NCBI GenBank assembly: GCA_946699065.1
Contig: CAMPDV010000235.1
Location: 124,001-188,000 of the forward strand
Direction of reading: 5' to 3'
DNA length: 64,000 nt
Origin: Loxodes magnus
Lineage: Eukaryota > Ciliophora > Karyorelictea > Loxodida > Loxodidae
Shown here in pieces: positions 1 to 11,065 of the stretch. A program made the translations under genes and the position numbers. Every line of letters begins with the position of its first letter. Position 1 is the first letter of the stretch. Below the pieces are notes generated by a model, which did not search any database, was not told the DNA's origin, and saw only the letters and a program-made list of their open reading frames with translations.

Positions 1-904
1 CTACTAGAAATACCCTAGAACCATTAGATCTATTAGACTTCATTACTAGTCACTTAGTTGAAATTATAACCATTCATAATCCTAAGCAAGTAGTTTCTCT
101 ATTTACTTAGAGAGTATTTTAATTAGTGGTAATGTTCAGATAACTTAGAACAGTTATTCATAATGTTATCATCATAGCTTAATGGTTCGTTAAGCTTACT
201 ACTGTGTAGAAGTTTAACCAAAGAGGTTACTATTTTATTACTCAGATTCAAAATTTATTTAGTTGCTTAAAACCGATAAAGATAACACTAATGATGATAA
301 TGCAATTCAGTTTAGTATATCGTATCTAAGATTCACAATATACAAGATATAATGAAGATAATAGACAAGTAGAAATCGCCAAAGCTTAGAAAAGCTAGAG
401 TAAGTTAAATAGATACCCTTTAAAAAGTTTAGATAGTCAATGCTTTAAAATTCCTATTAATACCTCTATAAACCATCATTGTCCTAGTATGATATAAATA
501 CTTAAGATTATACCTTAAGCAGACAACCAAATAATTTCCCTTAAATGACTCTATTAGAATATATATTTAAGCTTATTTTAAATTTATTACCCAAACACTA
601 CTTTACTCTTTATATTTGCTAACCTTAAACCAAATAAACCATATACTCAAAAAAGAGATCTGGTATAGAAGTGAGGCTTTGTCAATAGTTTAAAATTATC
701 TAATCTCTTACAGTAGATTAAGACATATTTCTAGTTAAGTTACTATAATCTTTTTTTAAATTAGATAAGAATGGTTGAAAGTAAAGGAGTCTGACTAAAC
801 AAGAAGCTTAATGAATGAAAAGGAAAATAGTAAAGTCATTCAATAACTAAGGAAGTTTGATAGAAATAAGACTTAGTCTGAATAGCCAGAATTTTATTAA
901 ATAA
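1..904. repeat. 5' flank of duplicated block A (matches 23706-24913)
   Basis: Non-coding AT-rich flank upstream of TMEM63-like gene 1. Bases 1-113 are near identical to 23706-23818. After small indels and a rearranged stretch the match resumes (about 270-840 versus 24380-24913), ending in the shared phrase GAGTCTGACTAAACAAGAAG. The window starts inside this repeat, so its true left end is unknown. No gene seen. Confidence 0.75.
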
Positions 905-1330
905 TAAAAATATGGATGTACGCCGCAGTCAGAAGAACTAGTAGGTAATCTGGTGCAGTATATAATGAATTGCGAGTAATCTTACATTAAATAACCACGG
1001 GGAAGGGTGAATAAGCTCAGAAGAGACAAGCATAACTTGCCCAAGGGTTCTCACTAGCAGTATGAAAATTTGACTAACGAGACTACTAATGACTTAATTG
1101 CTAATTCTTATTTGATCTTATTCAAGAAGACTGGAGCATTTATCTCGAGCCTCAAGAAAGATTTTTGATAAGCAGATTCCCCATTTGGAGAAACTGATAA
1201 GACTGATTGGACGGCTAGAATAAGCAACTAGAAGTATGAGAACATTTTTTTAATATTCAATATTAATATTTAAAGAGCTGAGCGCCAATTAGGTGCTACG
1301 TGCTCCTTAATCCTATTTATTTAATTGATT
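905..1330 (+). mobile_element. Insertion present in block A only; likely 5'-truncated LINE-type remnant
   Basis: The aligned block B sequence (about 24975-25020) lacks this roughly 420-bp stretch, so it is an insertion or a retained segment. It is visibly richer in G+C than its flanks. One frame from about 928 reads protein-like when TAA/TAG are Gln and TGA is Trp (pieces such as EELVGNLVQYIMNC and KKDFWQADSPFGETDKTDW), with no recognised family. It ends with a hairpin-prone GAGC...GGTGCTACGTGCTC (about 1275-1304), which resembles the 3' end of the reverse-transcriptase element near 17103-17132. I infer a 5'-truncated retroelement. The target duplication is not clear. Confidence 0.45.
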
Positions 1331-1418
1331 ATTTAAATAAAGCAAAATTTTTAATTTGCAAGTAGCTAATAAAGGAAAAAAGCTCTAAAATTAATTAAAA
1401 AGCATAATTGATTTAAAT

Positions 1419-4400
1419 ATGGATGAGATTGAAGAAGTCAAGGAAAACCTTTCAAGCTAGATCTAAAATGCTTCTATATATGGAGAAAATTATTAAAAAA
1501 GATAAGGGTCTAATGCTTAAATAAATAACATTACAAAGCATGAAATAAATCCTAATTTAAGAGAATAGTAAAGAAATATAAAATTTGATTTGGAAGATAA
1601 AAGAAAAAATGTTAGCTCTTTGTTTTTAAGAAATTTGAATTTATAAACGGAATCTGACATAGAAGAGAATAAGATAAATAAGGAAAATTAAAGAAGTAAA
1701 ATAAAAAAATTTACTAACAAAAATAAAAATGAAAAAAAAATTAAGAATAATATAAAATAAGTTGAAAGTATAAAAGAGGAGTTTAGTCCTAGAAGCCCAA
1801 AATCTGCAAAATAAAAAATTATGGACGATTTAAATACTTAAAAATCGCCTGGATATGAAAAATATAGAAAAGGTTTCGAAGCTACTTCTCGAGGTAATAT
1901 TCTGCTCGCTCAAAATCATCATCAAGCTAAACTCATTAAAAAAATCGACTTCGAAGATATTGAAAATAAAGAATTCTGTGACTGCTGTGGACTTCCTGTC
2001 GAAGGCGTTTCTTACTCCATCAAATGTAATGTCGATGAATTCGCTGATTTCGGAATCGGTTTCAGTCTTTATTTCATCTATCTCAAGTTCGTCATCATTC
2101 TCCTCTCTCTAGCGTTCCTTCCTTTCGGTTTAACCATGTGAATTTTGTGTATCTAACAAAATGGTTATAAAGAAGAAAATCTGACAAAGGAATATATCTT
2201 CTAGCTTAGAAGTAGTATAGGTAGTTATGTGAAGAACGATAATAACGAGTAACTTCCTATTTATTTTGGAGTTTTTCAACTTCTAAACTTGATAATAATG
2301 GTAATCTCAGTGATAGTGTTTAAGTGATACTGTTAAAAGAAGGAACTAGATATCGATTTGAAGTTCGTATAACCTAAAGATTATACGATATGATTGAAGA
2401 ATTTACCGAATGGAATAAGTAAAGAGTAGTTAAAGAAGTATTTAGAGAAGAAAGGAAGAGCAGATGGGAAGAAAAGCGAAGTAGTGAAGATAATATTTCC
2501 GATAAAGCTTGATAAGTATATGAAGTTAGTGAACAAATATAAATAATTATAGTTAAGAAAGACAGCGTTGGAGATAAGCGAGAAGAGTAAGGAGAAATGA
2601 AATAAAGAGGAAATAGAGAATAAGTTGTAAGAGATATAAGAAGAGATAAATAGGAGCGAGGACTAGACTTAAATATAATAATCAACAACCAATTAATCTT
2701 TCATAACTTTCTAAACTCAATAAGATGCTTAATAGGTAAGGAAGAATTTTAATAAAAATTTAATCAAAAGATTTTTAAGCATTTTATAGCTAAACGCTTA
2801 GAAGATAATTTAATAGAAGTAGATTTAAAAAAATAAAAGTTCAGTTTTTTCTCAAGATCTATCTAATCCAAGTGATATCTATTGAGAAAATTTAGGTATT
2901 AGTTTAGGTCGAAAATTAAAATATACAACCTTAGTATGAGTTACAACTTCGTGCGTTTTAGTAGGAGGGATTTATTTTTTATTTTATGTTAAAAACATTC
3001 TGAATAAGAAAAATAGAAAAGAAAGTACATTTATTCAATCTGATGAAATTTATCAATCATTTATAATTTGAGTGATAAATTGATGTTTGAATATTGTACT
3101 AAGTTATTTGAGTTCATTTCAAAAACATGAAACTTGAACTGAGTTTACTTCGAGTGTAACTAGAAAAATAACCATTTCATAGAGTATTGCTTCTGCACTT
3201 TTAATTTTACTAGTAGAAACGGAAGTTGCTGAATGATTTACGGAATTTGACTTAGCTACTGGTATTTTTAATATCCTCTTTACTTTCGCTTTCGTTTCTC
3301 CCTTCATCTCTCTACTCAATCTTAGTCAAAGATACAAATAAATTAAAAGACTCTGAGTCTCTCTTTTCATCAACAAAATCTATTACTCCCAAGCTTAACT
3401 CAACCTCCTATATGAAGATCAACAGTTCAATGTCATCACTAACTACTCTCATATCAACAAAACTCTCATCACTACTCTCACCTATGTCTCCATCCTACCT
3501 TTCGCTTATCTTATCACTCTCATCGGTTTCATCGTCAAATACTGAACTGACAAATACATGTTCATCTCTTCTAGTAGACCTTTAAGTCTGGGATCTCACC
3601 TTAATAAAAGTATGGTCGAACTACTTTCTTACTTCATTCTGATTTACTCAGTTTCATCTTGAATATTTTACTATAGATTGAAGTAAGAAATTCAATACTT
3701 TATGATAATAGGAGTAATAATAAGTCTAGCTTATTTGGTATTTCCTGAGAAAGTAGTGTTTCAAATGTGTTAGAGTAGCAAGTTAAAGGTATTTGATGAG
3801 ATGTACTAATCGAAGTAATACGAGTATGAGTAGAAAGCTATTCAATTTGTAGAGGTAACGTTTAATACAGGACTATGATAGAGTGAATCCAATAACGAGT
3901 GCTGAAGGATGGAACTGATTTTTTTAATTACAATGTAAGTTTATATAAACAGGAAGTGTAACACTTGAATGAGACAGATCCAAGTATAGACATGTAGCAA
4001 ATGAAGCAATCAAAACTTCAGTGCTTATTGAACTACTCATTGAACAGAGAAACGATAAAGAAGAAGTTCAATAGTTTTACTGGTTCTACTATCTTACCTA
4101 AATTAAATTACTTTTTAAGTTAGAAAAACGAAAAGGCTGTCAAGAAAAGATTTAATTTTGGAAGGAGGTAAATAAGTTAGCTGAATCAACTTGATGAAAT
4201 CATAATAAGAAAGAATTAAACTTTAGAATAGCAAGTTTTATAGAGTTAAAACTCAAAAGAAAATGAGATAGTCTTAGAGAATTTTAAGAAGCTTTAGAAT
4301 GCTTTCACGTATGAACAAATTAGAAAAAAAAAAGATTATATAAGTTAAATCAGAAGGAACAACTTACAAAATCCTATTAAAGATGATATCATCTCATTAA

Positions 4401-4897
4401 AAACTTACTTATAAAGCAATCTTTTGAAGAACAAATAGATGCAGTATATATTCAAAAGATTCGTTATTACTAAGCTAGCTGGTTCAAATGAAGTTCTTGG
4501 CTCTTATTTCAGTCAGTTTTATTCTGGGTAGTTTTAAAATAATAGCTCACTATTTTTGAAAAGTTCTTAATAACTTAACGATTAAGTCTGAAATTCTATA
4601 ATAGCTTTGTAATAAACTGAAAGAGATTATGAAGTATAAATTTAAAGTGACTAGAAGTAAAATCATAAAGAATTATTTTCAGAGTTTTGGCAGAATTAAG
4701 TTAAAACCTTTTTAGAAAAGAACAAAAAAGAAGAAGTTCCAGTTTTTGACATAAAGAGCAAAATAAAGCAAAAGAAAATAAAAAAAGAAGTTCGCTTAGG
4801 AACTTAAAATACTCAAAAGAGAACAAATGAAAATAACGTCAATATGTAAAGCAACCATGAGTTAGACTTAGATGAAATAGAAGAAATACAAGCTTAA
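1419..4897 (+). CDS. OSCA/TMEM63 (CSC1/DUF221)-like multi-pass membrane protein, gene 1
   Basis: Probably a mechanosensitive or osmosensitive cation channel-type protein of the OSCA/TMEM63 superfamily; the function is inferred from family. Residues 1-150 are a Q/N/K-rich disordered head. A CDCCG motif lies at about 187. Membrane segments lie at about 217-240 (FIYLKFVIILLSLAFLPFG) and 285-306. An RRM-like cytosolic domain begins DYTIWLKNLPNGIS (about 320), and DPSDIYW-type sequence (about 483) precedes the pore-side membrane cluster (about 500-760). A Q-rich cytosolic tail follows. Many in-frame TAA/TAG/TGA are sense. Two introns (3855-3870, 3935-3956) are needed to keep the frame aligned with the paralogue at 43313. 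ATG at 1419 is shared with gene 3. The end is uncertain: I use TAA 4895-4897, where similarity to gene 3 fades; no in-frame TGA occurs before gene 2, whose ATG is in the same frame. Confidence 0.68.
3855..3870 (+). other. 16-nt intron (gene 1, intron 1)
   Basis: GTAACGTTTAATACAG lies between codons for Val-Glu and Asp-Tyr-Asp-Arg. Removing it restores the frame that aligns with the diverged paralogue, where a different 17-nt GT...AG sequence occupies the same place (45779-45795). The exons on both sides differ between paralogues mostly at third codon positions. Confidence 0.8.
3935..3956 (+). other. 22-nt intron (gene 1, intron 2)
   Basis: It starts GTAAGTTTATATAAACAG and runs to the next AG. 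The 22-nt form, not the 18-nt form, joins the frames so that the following protein (QHLNETDP) matches QQLDQTDQ of the paralogue at 45878. Position is conserved with the 18-nt intron at 45860-45877. Confidence 0.72.
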
Positions 4898-6490
4898 TTT
4901 AGAAACTAAGTTTAAATATTTACATATAGCATCTAATTTAAGTATACTTTAATCAATATTCAACAAAGTGTAAATTTAAAATAAGAGTCATTAAAATAAG
5001 TCAAGGTATTTATTTCTTATTTCTCGTTAAAAATGTAAATAAGAACTAAAATATAAATCACGAATGCAAACCTTTAATCTCAAGCTAACACTTCAGAAGA
5101 TCTGATAATTGAAGAACCTGATAATTTGAATACTTCTATTAAAGATGAGAAATCAGAGCAGTAGAAATAATAAGTAATTGAGAGTAAAAGACTGCCTATT
5201 GTTAAAATATTTCCTTTGTAATTAAAAGTTGAACATACAGAAGAAAATTAATTAAGCGAATAAATTTAAAATGATAAAGACAATTAAAATAATTAAGAAA
5301 AAACAGAACAAATAAAGGAAAATAAGATTTAAGATTAAACTTAGATCAGCTAAGCAAATAATAAATTTCAAAATAAATTAAACTAAAAGATTGAAGTTAG
5401 TTAAATCTTCAAAAACAAAAAAACTAACGTCAGTGAAGCCGAAAATAAAATTCTGAACAATCTCAAATACTTAAAAATCTCTTGGATATGAAAAATATAG
5501 AAAAGGTTTCGAAGCTACTTCTCGAGGTAATATTCTGCTCGCTCAAAATCATCATCAAGCTAAACTCATTAAAAAAATCGACTTCTAAGATATTGAAAAT
5601 AAAGAATTCTGTGATTGTTGTGGACTTCCTGTCGAAGGCATTTCTTACTCCATCAAATGTAATGTTGATGAATTCGCTGATTTCGGAATCGGTTTCAGTC
5701 TTTATTTCATCTATCTCAATTTCGTCATCATTCTCCTCTCTCTAGCGTTCCTTCCCTTCGGTTTAACCATGTGAATTTTGTGTATCTAACAAAATGGTTA
5801 TAAAGAAGAAAATCTGACAAAGGAATATATCTTCTAGCTTAGAAGTAGTATAGGTAGTTATGTGAAGAACGATAATAACGAGTAACTTCCTATTTATTTT
5901 GGAGTTTTTCAACTTCTAAACTTGATAATAATGATAATCTCAGTGATAGTGTTTAAGTGATACTGTTAAAAGAAGGAACTAGATATCGATTTGAAGTTCG
6001 TATAACCTAAAGATTATACGATATGATTGAAGAATTTACCGAATGGAATAAGTAAAGAGTAGTTAAAGAAGTATTTAGAGAAGAAAGGAAGAGCAGATGG
6101 GAAGAAAAGCGAAGTAGTGAAGATAATATTTCCGATAAAGCTTGATAAGTATATGAAGTTAGTGAACAAATATAAATAATTATAGTTAAGAAAGACAGCG
6201 TTGGAGATAAGCGAGAAGAGTAAGGAGAAATGAAACAAAGAGAAAATTGAAGAAATAGAGAAAATAGAGAAGAAGTTATAAGAGATATAAGAAGAGATAA
6301 ATAAGAGCGAGGACTAGACTTAAATATAATAATCAACAATCAATTAAGCTTTCATAACTTTCTAAACTCAATATGATGCAAAGTAAGTGCACAAAAGTTT
6401 GAAGTTAGTTATTTTAAGAAGTAATTGAAATCGATGAAAATGTAAGTAAATTAGTGATTCTATAAAAAATCTCCTAATTTTAACTTTAAG

Positions 6491-7157
6491 GATATAGTTT
6501 GAAAATGGAAGGCTTAAAGAAAGGTTTCTACACCACCTCCAAGAAATAGGAGAGGAAACCAGAAACCGAAATAACCCAGACCCCTGCCAAGTAACAAGAA
6601 TCTCATCTATCAGGAACACAAACCAGGGAGGAGTACTAACAGGCTAGGAAAAGCCACGAACTTACCCCGGCATCTTAGGAGAAGCCAAGGAAACAACCTA
6701 ATTCTGCTCTACATTAGGAAACATCGGAAGTCTATCCTTCCGGACAAAAGAGCGTGGAGCAGCTCATTAAAGTAGTGCTAAGCCTCTAGCAAGAGGTAAA
6801 GAAGCTTAAAAGGGAAAATACGAAACTAATGGACCTGATTGAGCAACAGAATACAAGAGAGCTCCGAATGGCAAACTGGGAAAGGGAGCTCGACAACATC
6901 TGGAAACACCAACAGGAACAAATGAAACATATGAATGACTCAATAAAGACGATTCAAGAGCAGAACAAGCAAATAATCTAGAGCCAGAGCCAAGTGCAAG
7001 AAATTCCTAAGATAGAGAAAATGGACATTGAAGAAGAGCAAGTAATCAAAATGACAAGAGAGAAAAGAATTAAGAAGAAATGTTATTTCTGTGGTAGCTA
7101 TAGACACCTATATAGGAAATGTAAGAAATTCCAGGAATACAAAAGAGAATATTGGAT

Positions 7158-7212
<55 letters not shown>

Positions 7213-7441
7213 GAAATTCTCTATTGTAGCGCAGAAGGGAATATATATATATAAAAAGATGGAATCAAAGAAGTGGTGAAACAAGAACCTTAATATTACA
7301 GAAGAAGGGAAAACAAGAAATGTAAATAGGACCAAGGAAGAGAAAACAAGACATAAGTCAAGAAAACTTTTTACAAACTTATTTTACGCGGCGGTGATGT
7401 AGACTGCTGCGAAACATTTAAATCAAATTATTATAATTATT
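6491..7441 (+). mobile_element. ORF1-only retroelement, copy 1 (zinc-knuckle protein)
   Basis: Inserted in gene 2 with a 14-bp target duplication (6477-6490 and 7442-7455, ATTTTAACTTTAAG); gene 4 has a single closely matching site. An open frame from ATG 6505 starts MEGLKKGFYTTS, has a Q-rich middle with coiled-coil-like heptads (about residues 95-165), and then a CCHC zinc knuckle CYFCGSYRHLYRKC (C-x2-C-x4-H-x4-C, about residues 193-206). A Lys/Glu run encoded by an AAAG microsatellite and a GNIY motif follow. A GC-rich hairpin (arms 7387-7394 and 7404-7411) lies near the 3' end. No reverse transcriptase is present. The start is shared with the element at 16042. Codon use is richer in G/C and in CAG/CAA than the host genes. 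Confidence 0.75.
7165..7211. repeat. (AAAG)n microsatellite inside retroelement ORF
   Basis: About eleven AAAG units that encode a Lys/Glu/Arg run just after the zinc knuckle of retroelement copy 1. The sister elements do not share this run. Confidence 0.9.
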
Positions 7442-8114
7442 ATTTTAACTTTAAGTATATCATTTTTCGTGAATCTCCTGATCCAAGTGACATCTATTGA
7501 GAACATTTAGGAATTTAACTAAAACAAAAAATTAAATATTATGTATTAGTTAGATTTTTAACTAATTGTGTACTTCTGTTAGGAATTTACTCTTTGTACT
7601 TTGTAAGAAATAAGTTAAAAAACTCTAGTAATAAAAGTGGATTTGAAAGACGATTAGAAGAAGGATATCAATCTTTGATAATTCTGGGAATCAATTTTAC
7701 TCTAATAAATCTTTTAAGCTATTTAAGTGCTCAATAGAAACATGAAACATAGACTGAATTCACTACAAGCGTTACAAGAGAGTTAACTTTAGCCGAAAGT
7801 TTGGCGTCTTCATCAATTATCCTTCTTTTAGAATCAAACTCTAATGAATGATTTACAGAATTTGACTTAGCTACTGGTATTTTTAATATCCTTTTTACTT
7901 TCACTTTCGTTTTCCCTTCATCTCTCTTCTTAATCTTAGTCAAAGATAAAAATAAATTAAAAGACTCTGAGTTTCTCTTTTCATCAACAAAATCTATTAC
8001 TCCCAAGCTTAACTCAACCTCCTATATGAAGATCAACAGTTCAATGTCATCACTAACTACTCTCATATCAACAAAACTCTCATCACTACTCTCACCTATG
8101 TCTCCATCCTACCT

Positions 8115-8390
8115 AGTTGTACCTATTTGTATCTAGTTATAACGAGATGTAGTACCAAGCAGCACTTAGTTATAACAAGGAGTAGTACCTATACGTATCT
8201 GTAGTACCGAGTATGTGTACCTATTAGTACCTAGTTATAACGAGAAGTACCTAGTCTTACCTATTAATACCGAGTAGTCGTAGCTATTAGTACCTATTTA
8301 TACGAGAAATAGTAACTAATAGTACTATTTATCACCTTGTATAACCTAGACGTACCAAGTAGTACCTAGTCATACATTTAGTTACTTATA
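8115..8390. repeat. Left rDNA-flanking degenerate AGTACCTA repeat array
   Basis: Short imperfect repeats built on AGTACCTAGTTATAACGAG and TAGTACCTATTAG. The same words in the same orientation recur at 14041-14167 on the other side of the rDNA. Confidence 0.8.
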
Positions 8391-9119
8391 TTTTATCACC
8401 TATCTAGGATTTACATCGAGATTCTCATTTCTATCTCTACTGGGTTTTATTTACTTTAACTTACTTTGATTATTTAAATTCAAAATATCAAATTTTTGAA
8501 AATTTGTAATAAAAGATGCTAAAGACCTAACTTGGGAAGGTATTGATGCTTGACTATCTAATGATGATAAGAAGATATTACTTTTTAAGTGCTAATCAGT
8601 AGTAGAAGGATAGAGATAAAAGAATGAAAAGAGAAGTAAAAAGCATGAATAAAAAGATTTCTTGGACTCTAAAAAGAAATGAAAATTTCAAATTTGAAAA
8701 AAGAGAAAGCAAAAGAAAAAATTTGGATAGATGAAGAATGGAACGAAAAAGATGATGCTTAAGTATGAGCACTTTAAGTACTGCCGTTTGAGACAAGAAG
8801 ATTCAATATAAGCAGATAAAAGTAGAAAAGAGACTTGAAAGAAAAAAATGATGGGTTTGATGAATGAGTATGTGTGATAAAGGCGTGAATCTAAAAATTG
8901 AGAAATGCATATATAAGAAATGAAGGTTGGCTAAGAAGGCAAAAAGATCTTGATACCTAAAGTGGTGGTTTAGCGTATATTTTTTAAGACAAGTAGAGAT
9001 AAAAGGTGGGTTGAAGTATGAATTGTTAAAATGAAGGGTAGGTAGTGTTATGAAACATAAATGAAGGTTGAGGAAAGGAATATAGAAAAAGTGGATGGAA
9101 ATAGAAAAGATATGATATA
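8391..9119 (+). other. rDNA 5' spacer / presumed 5' external transcribed spacer
   Basis: AT-rich, then purine-rich (GA-rich on plus from about 8600) sequence immediately upstream of 18S. No protein gene is supported. The transcription start is not identifiable by eye. Confidence 0.5.
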
Positions 9120-9937
9120 AATCTGGTTGATCCTGCCAGTAGTCATATTCTTGTCTCAAAGACTAAGCCATGCATGTGTAAGTGTAAGCATTTACTCGTG
9201 GGACTGCGAATGACTCATTAAAAGAGTGGATGGTGTGTTAGATGGATAATCGTAGTAATTCTAGAACTAATGCATGCAAGATTTTTTTAGATATCGTCCG
9301 TGTGGGAATTATAATACACGAGGACCATGCTGGGAGGCATGGCAGTTCATTCAAATTTCTGCACTATCAGCTTTCGATGGTAGCGTATTGGACTACCATA
9401 GTAGTTACTGGTAACGGAGAATTAGAGCTCGATTCCTGAGAGACAGCTACCACATCTAAGGAAGGTAGCAGGCGCGCAAATTACCCAATCCTGACTGAGG
9501 GAGGTAGTGACAAGAAATAACGACACTGGGCTTCGTCTCTGTGATTGGAATAAGTACAATGTAAAAGCGTTAGTGAGGACCCACTGGAGGGCAAGTCTGG
9601 TGCCAGCAGCCACGGTAATTCCAGCTCCAGTAGCGTATATTAAAGTTGTTGCAGTTAAAAAGCTCGTAGTTGGACATCTCTCTTTTATGATGTAAAAGTC
9701 ATATGAGGGATCTGCCTGGCAGCATCATACGTTCTTAAGTGGACGATGATGAAATGCGGGCCCTTTACCTTGAGGAAACTAGAATATTTAAGGCAGGCTC
9801 CTGCCTGAATACCGCAGCTGAGAATAATGCTCGTGGTTAGTCTTGGTGAGACTATCTACTATCTTTAATAGGGACAGTTGGGGGCATTGGTACTCAGTAG
9901 TCAGAGGTGAAATTCTTGGATTTACTGAAGACCAACT

Positions 9938-9987
<50 letters not shown>

Positions 9988-10760
9988 AAGGATTCCAAGA
10001 CGATTAGATACTGTCCTAGTCTTAAACATAAATTATGCTGATTAAGGATCGGTGAGACTGTATAAATCTCCTCGGCACCTTCCGAGAAATCAAAGTCTTT
10101 GGGTTCTAGGTGAGTATGGTTGCAAGACTGAAACTTAAAGGAATTGACGGAAGGGTACCACAAGGAGTGGAGCCTGCGGCTTAATTTGACTCAACACGGG
10201 GAAACTTACAAATCCAGACATAGTAAGGATTGACAGATTGAGAGCTCTTTCTTGATTCTATGGGTGGTGGCGCATGGCCGTTCTTAATTGATGGAGTGAT
10301 CTATCTGGCTAATTCCAATAACGAACGAGAACTCAACCTGCTAAATAGACTCTTTCTAGCGAGGAAGTTGTCTTTTTAGAGGGATTTCCAGCTTTTAGTT
10401 GGAGGAAGTGTGAGGCAATAACAGGTCTGTGATGTCTTTAGATGTCCTAGTCGCATGCGCCAACACTGATGCAGCCAATGAGTTCCTAGGTATAGCTACT
10501 CCGGCAACCTCGTAACTGCGTCGTAGTTGGGATTGACACTTGCAATTCTTGGTCATCAACTAGGAATTCCTAGTAAGCGCAAGTCATCAGCTTGCACTAA
10601 TTAAGTCCCTGACCTTTGTACACACCGTCCGTCGCTCCCACCGATTTCGAGTGATCAAGTGAACCTCTCAGACTAATGGGAAGTTAAGTGAACCTTATCA
10701 CTTAGAGGAAGGAGAAGTCGTAACAAAGTATCCGTAGGTGAAGCTGCGGATGGATCATTA
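9120..10760 (+). rRNA. 18S (SSU) rRNA
   Basis: Starts AATCTGGTTGATCCTGCCAG and ends GGATCATTA. Universal blocks are present: GTGCCAGCAGCC (from 9600), AAACTTAAAGGAATTGACGG (10130 region) and the decoding-site region TACACACCGTCCGTCGC (10618). At about 1641 nt it is short for a eukaryote, and several variable regions are reduced. It appears full length, with no intron. Confidence 0.97.
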
Positions 10761-10847
10761 ACATTAATATCAAACATTACAAAGCTAAAATCTATTTACA
10801 GCTTTATGCTGCTTTTCATTTTATCAAATATATAAACCTAAACAAAA
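10761..10847 (+). other. ITS1
   Basis: About 87 nt of AT-rich spacer between the 18S 3' end and the 5.8S start. Confidence 0.8.
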
Positions 10848-11003
10848 CAAAAGATCCAACGATGGATGCCTGGGCTCTGGCGTCGATGAAGGACACAACG
10901 AAGCGCGAAATTCAATGCGAATTGCAGGACTCCGTGAGTCATCAGGTTTCCCAACGCAACAGGCACCTTGGGGAAACTCAAGGTATGTTCCTTTCAGTAT
11001 CAT
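10848..11003 (+). rRNA. 5.8S rRNA
   Basis: Contains ATCCAACGATGGATGCCTGG, CGTCGATGAAGGACACAACG and GAATTGCAGGACTCCGTGAG, all diagnostic of 5.8S. Ends are approximate; the length of about 156 nt is normal. Confidence 0.95.
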
Positions 11004-11065
11004 ATAAAATACAAATGTAAGTGAATAAGAATTCTCTTATCAAGTGAAAAAATTGAGTATATGTA
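11004..11065 (+). other. ITS2, very short
   Basis: About 62 nt between 5.8S and 28S. It is too short for the usual four-helix ITS2 fold, a reduced form compared with most eukaryotes. Confidence 0.75.

Noticed and set aside
2374..2688. Minus-strand ORFs over the membrane-protein genes (also 6007, 26040, 29700, 3119, 26803, 30442)
   Set aside because: They recur only because the sense-strand genes recur. The sense strand has recognisable domains in a single frame with altered code.
5033..8114. Treating gene 2 as a functional gene with two removable inserts
   Set aside because: Precise removal is plausible for both inserts, but the added base near 5469 and the missing 3' end would still leave it broken.
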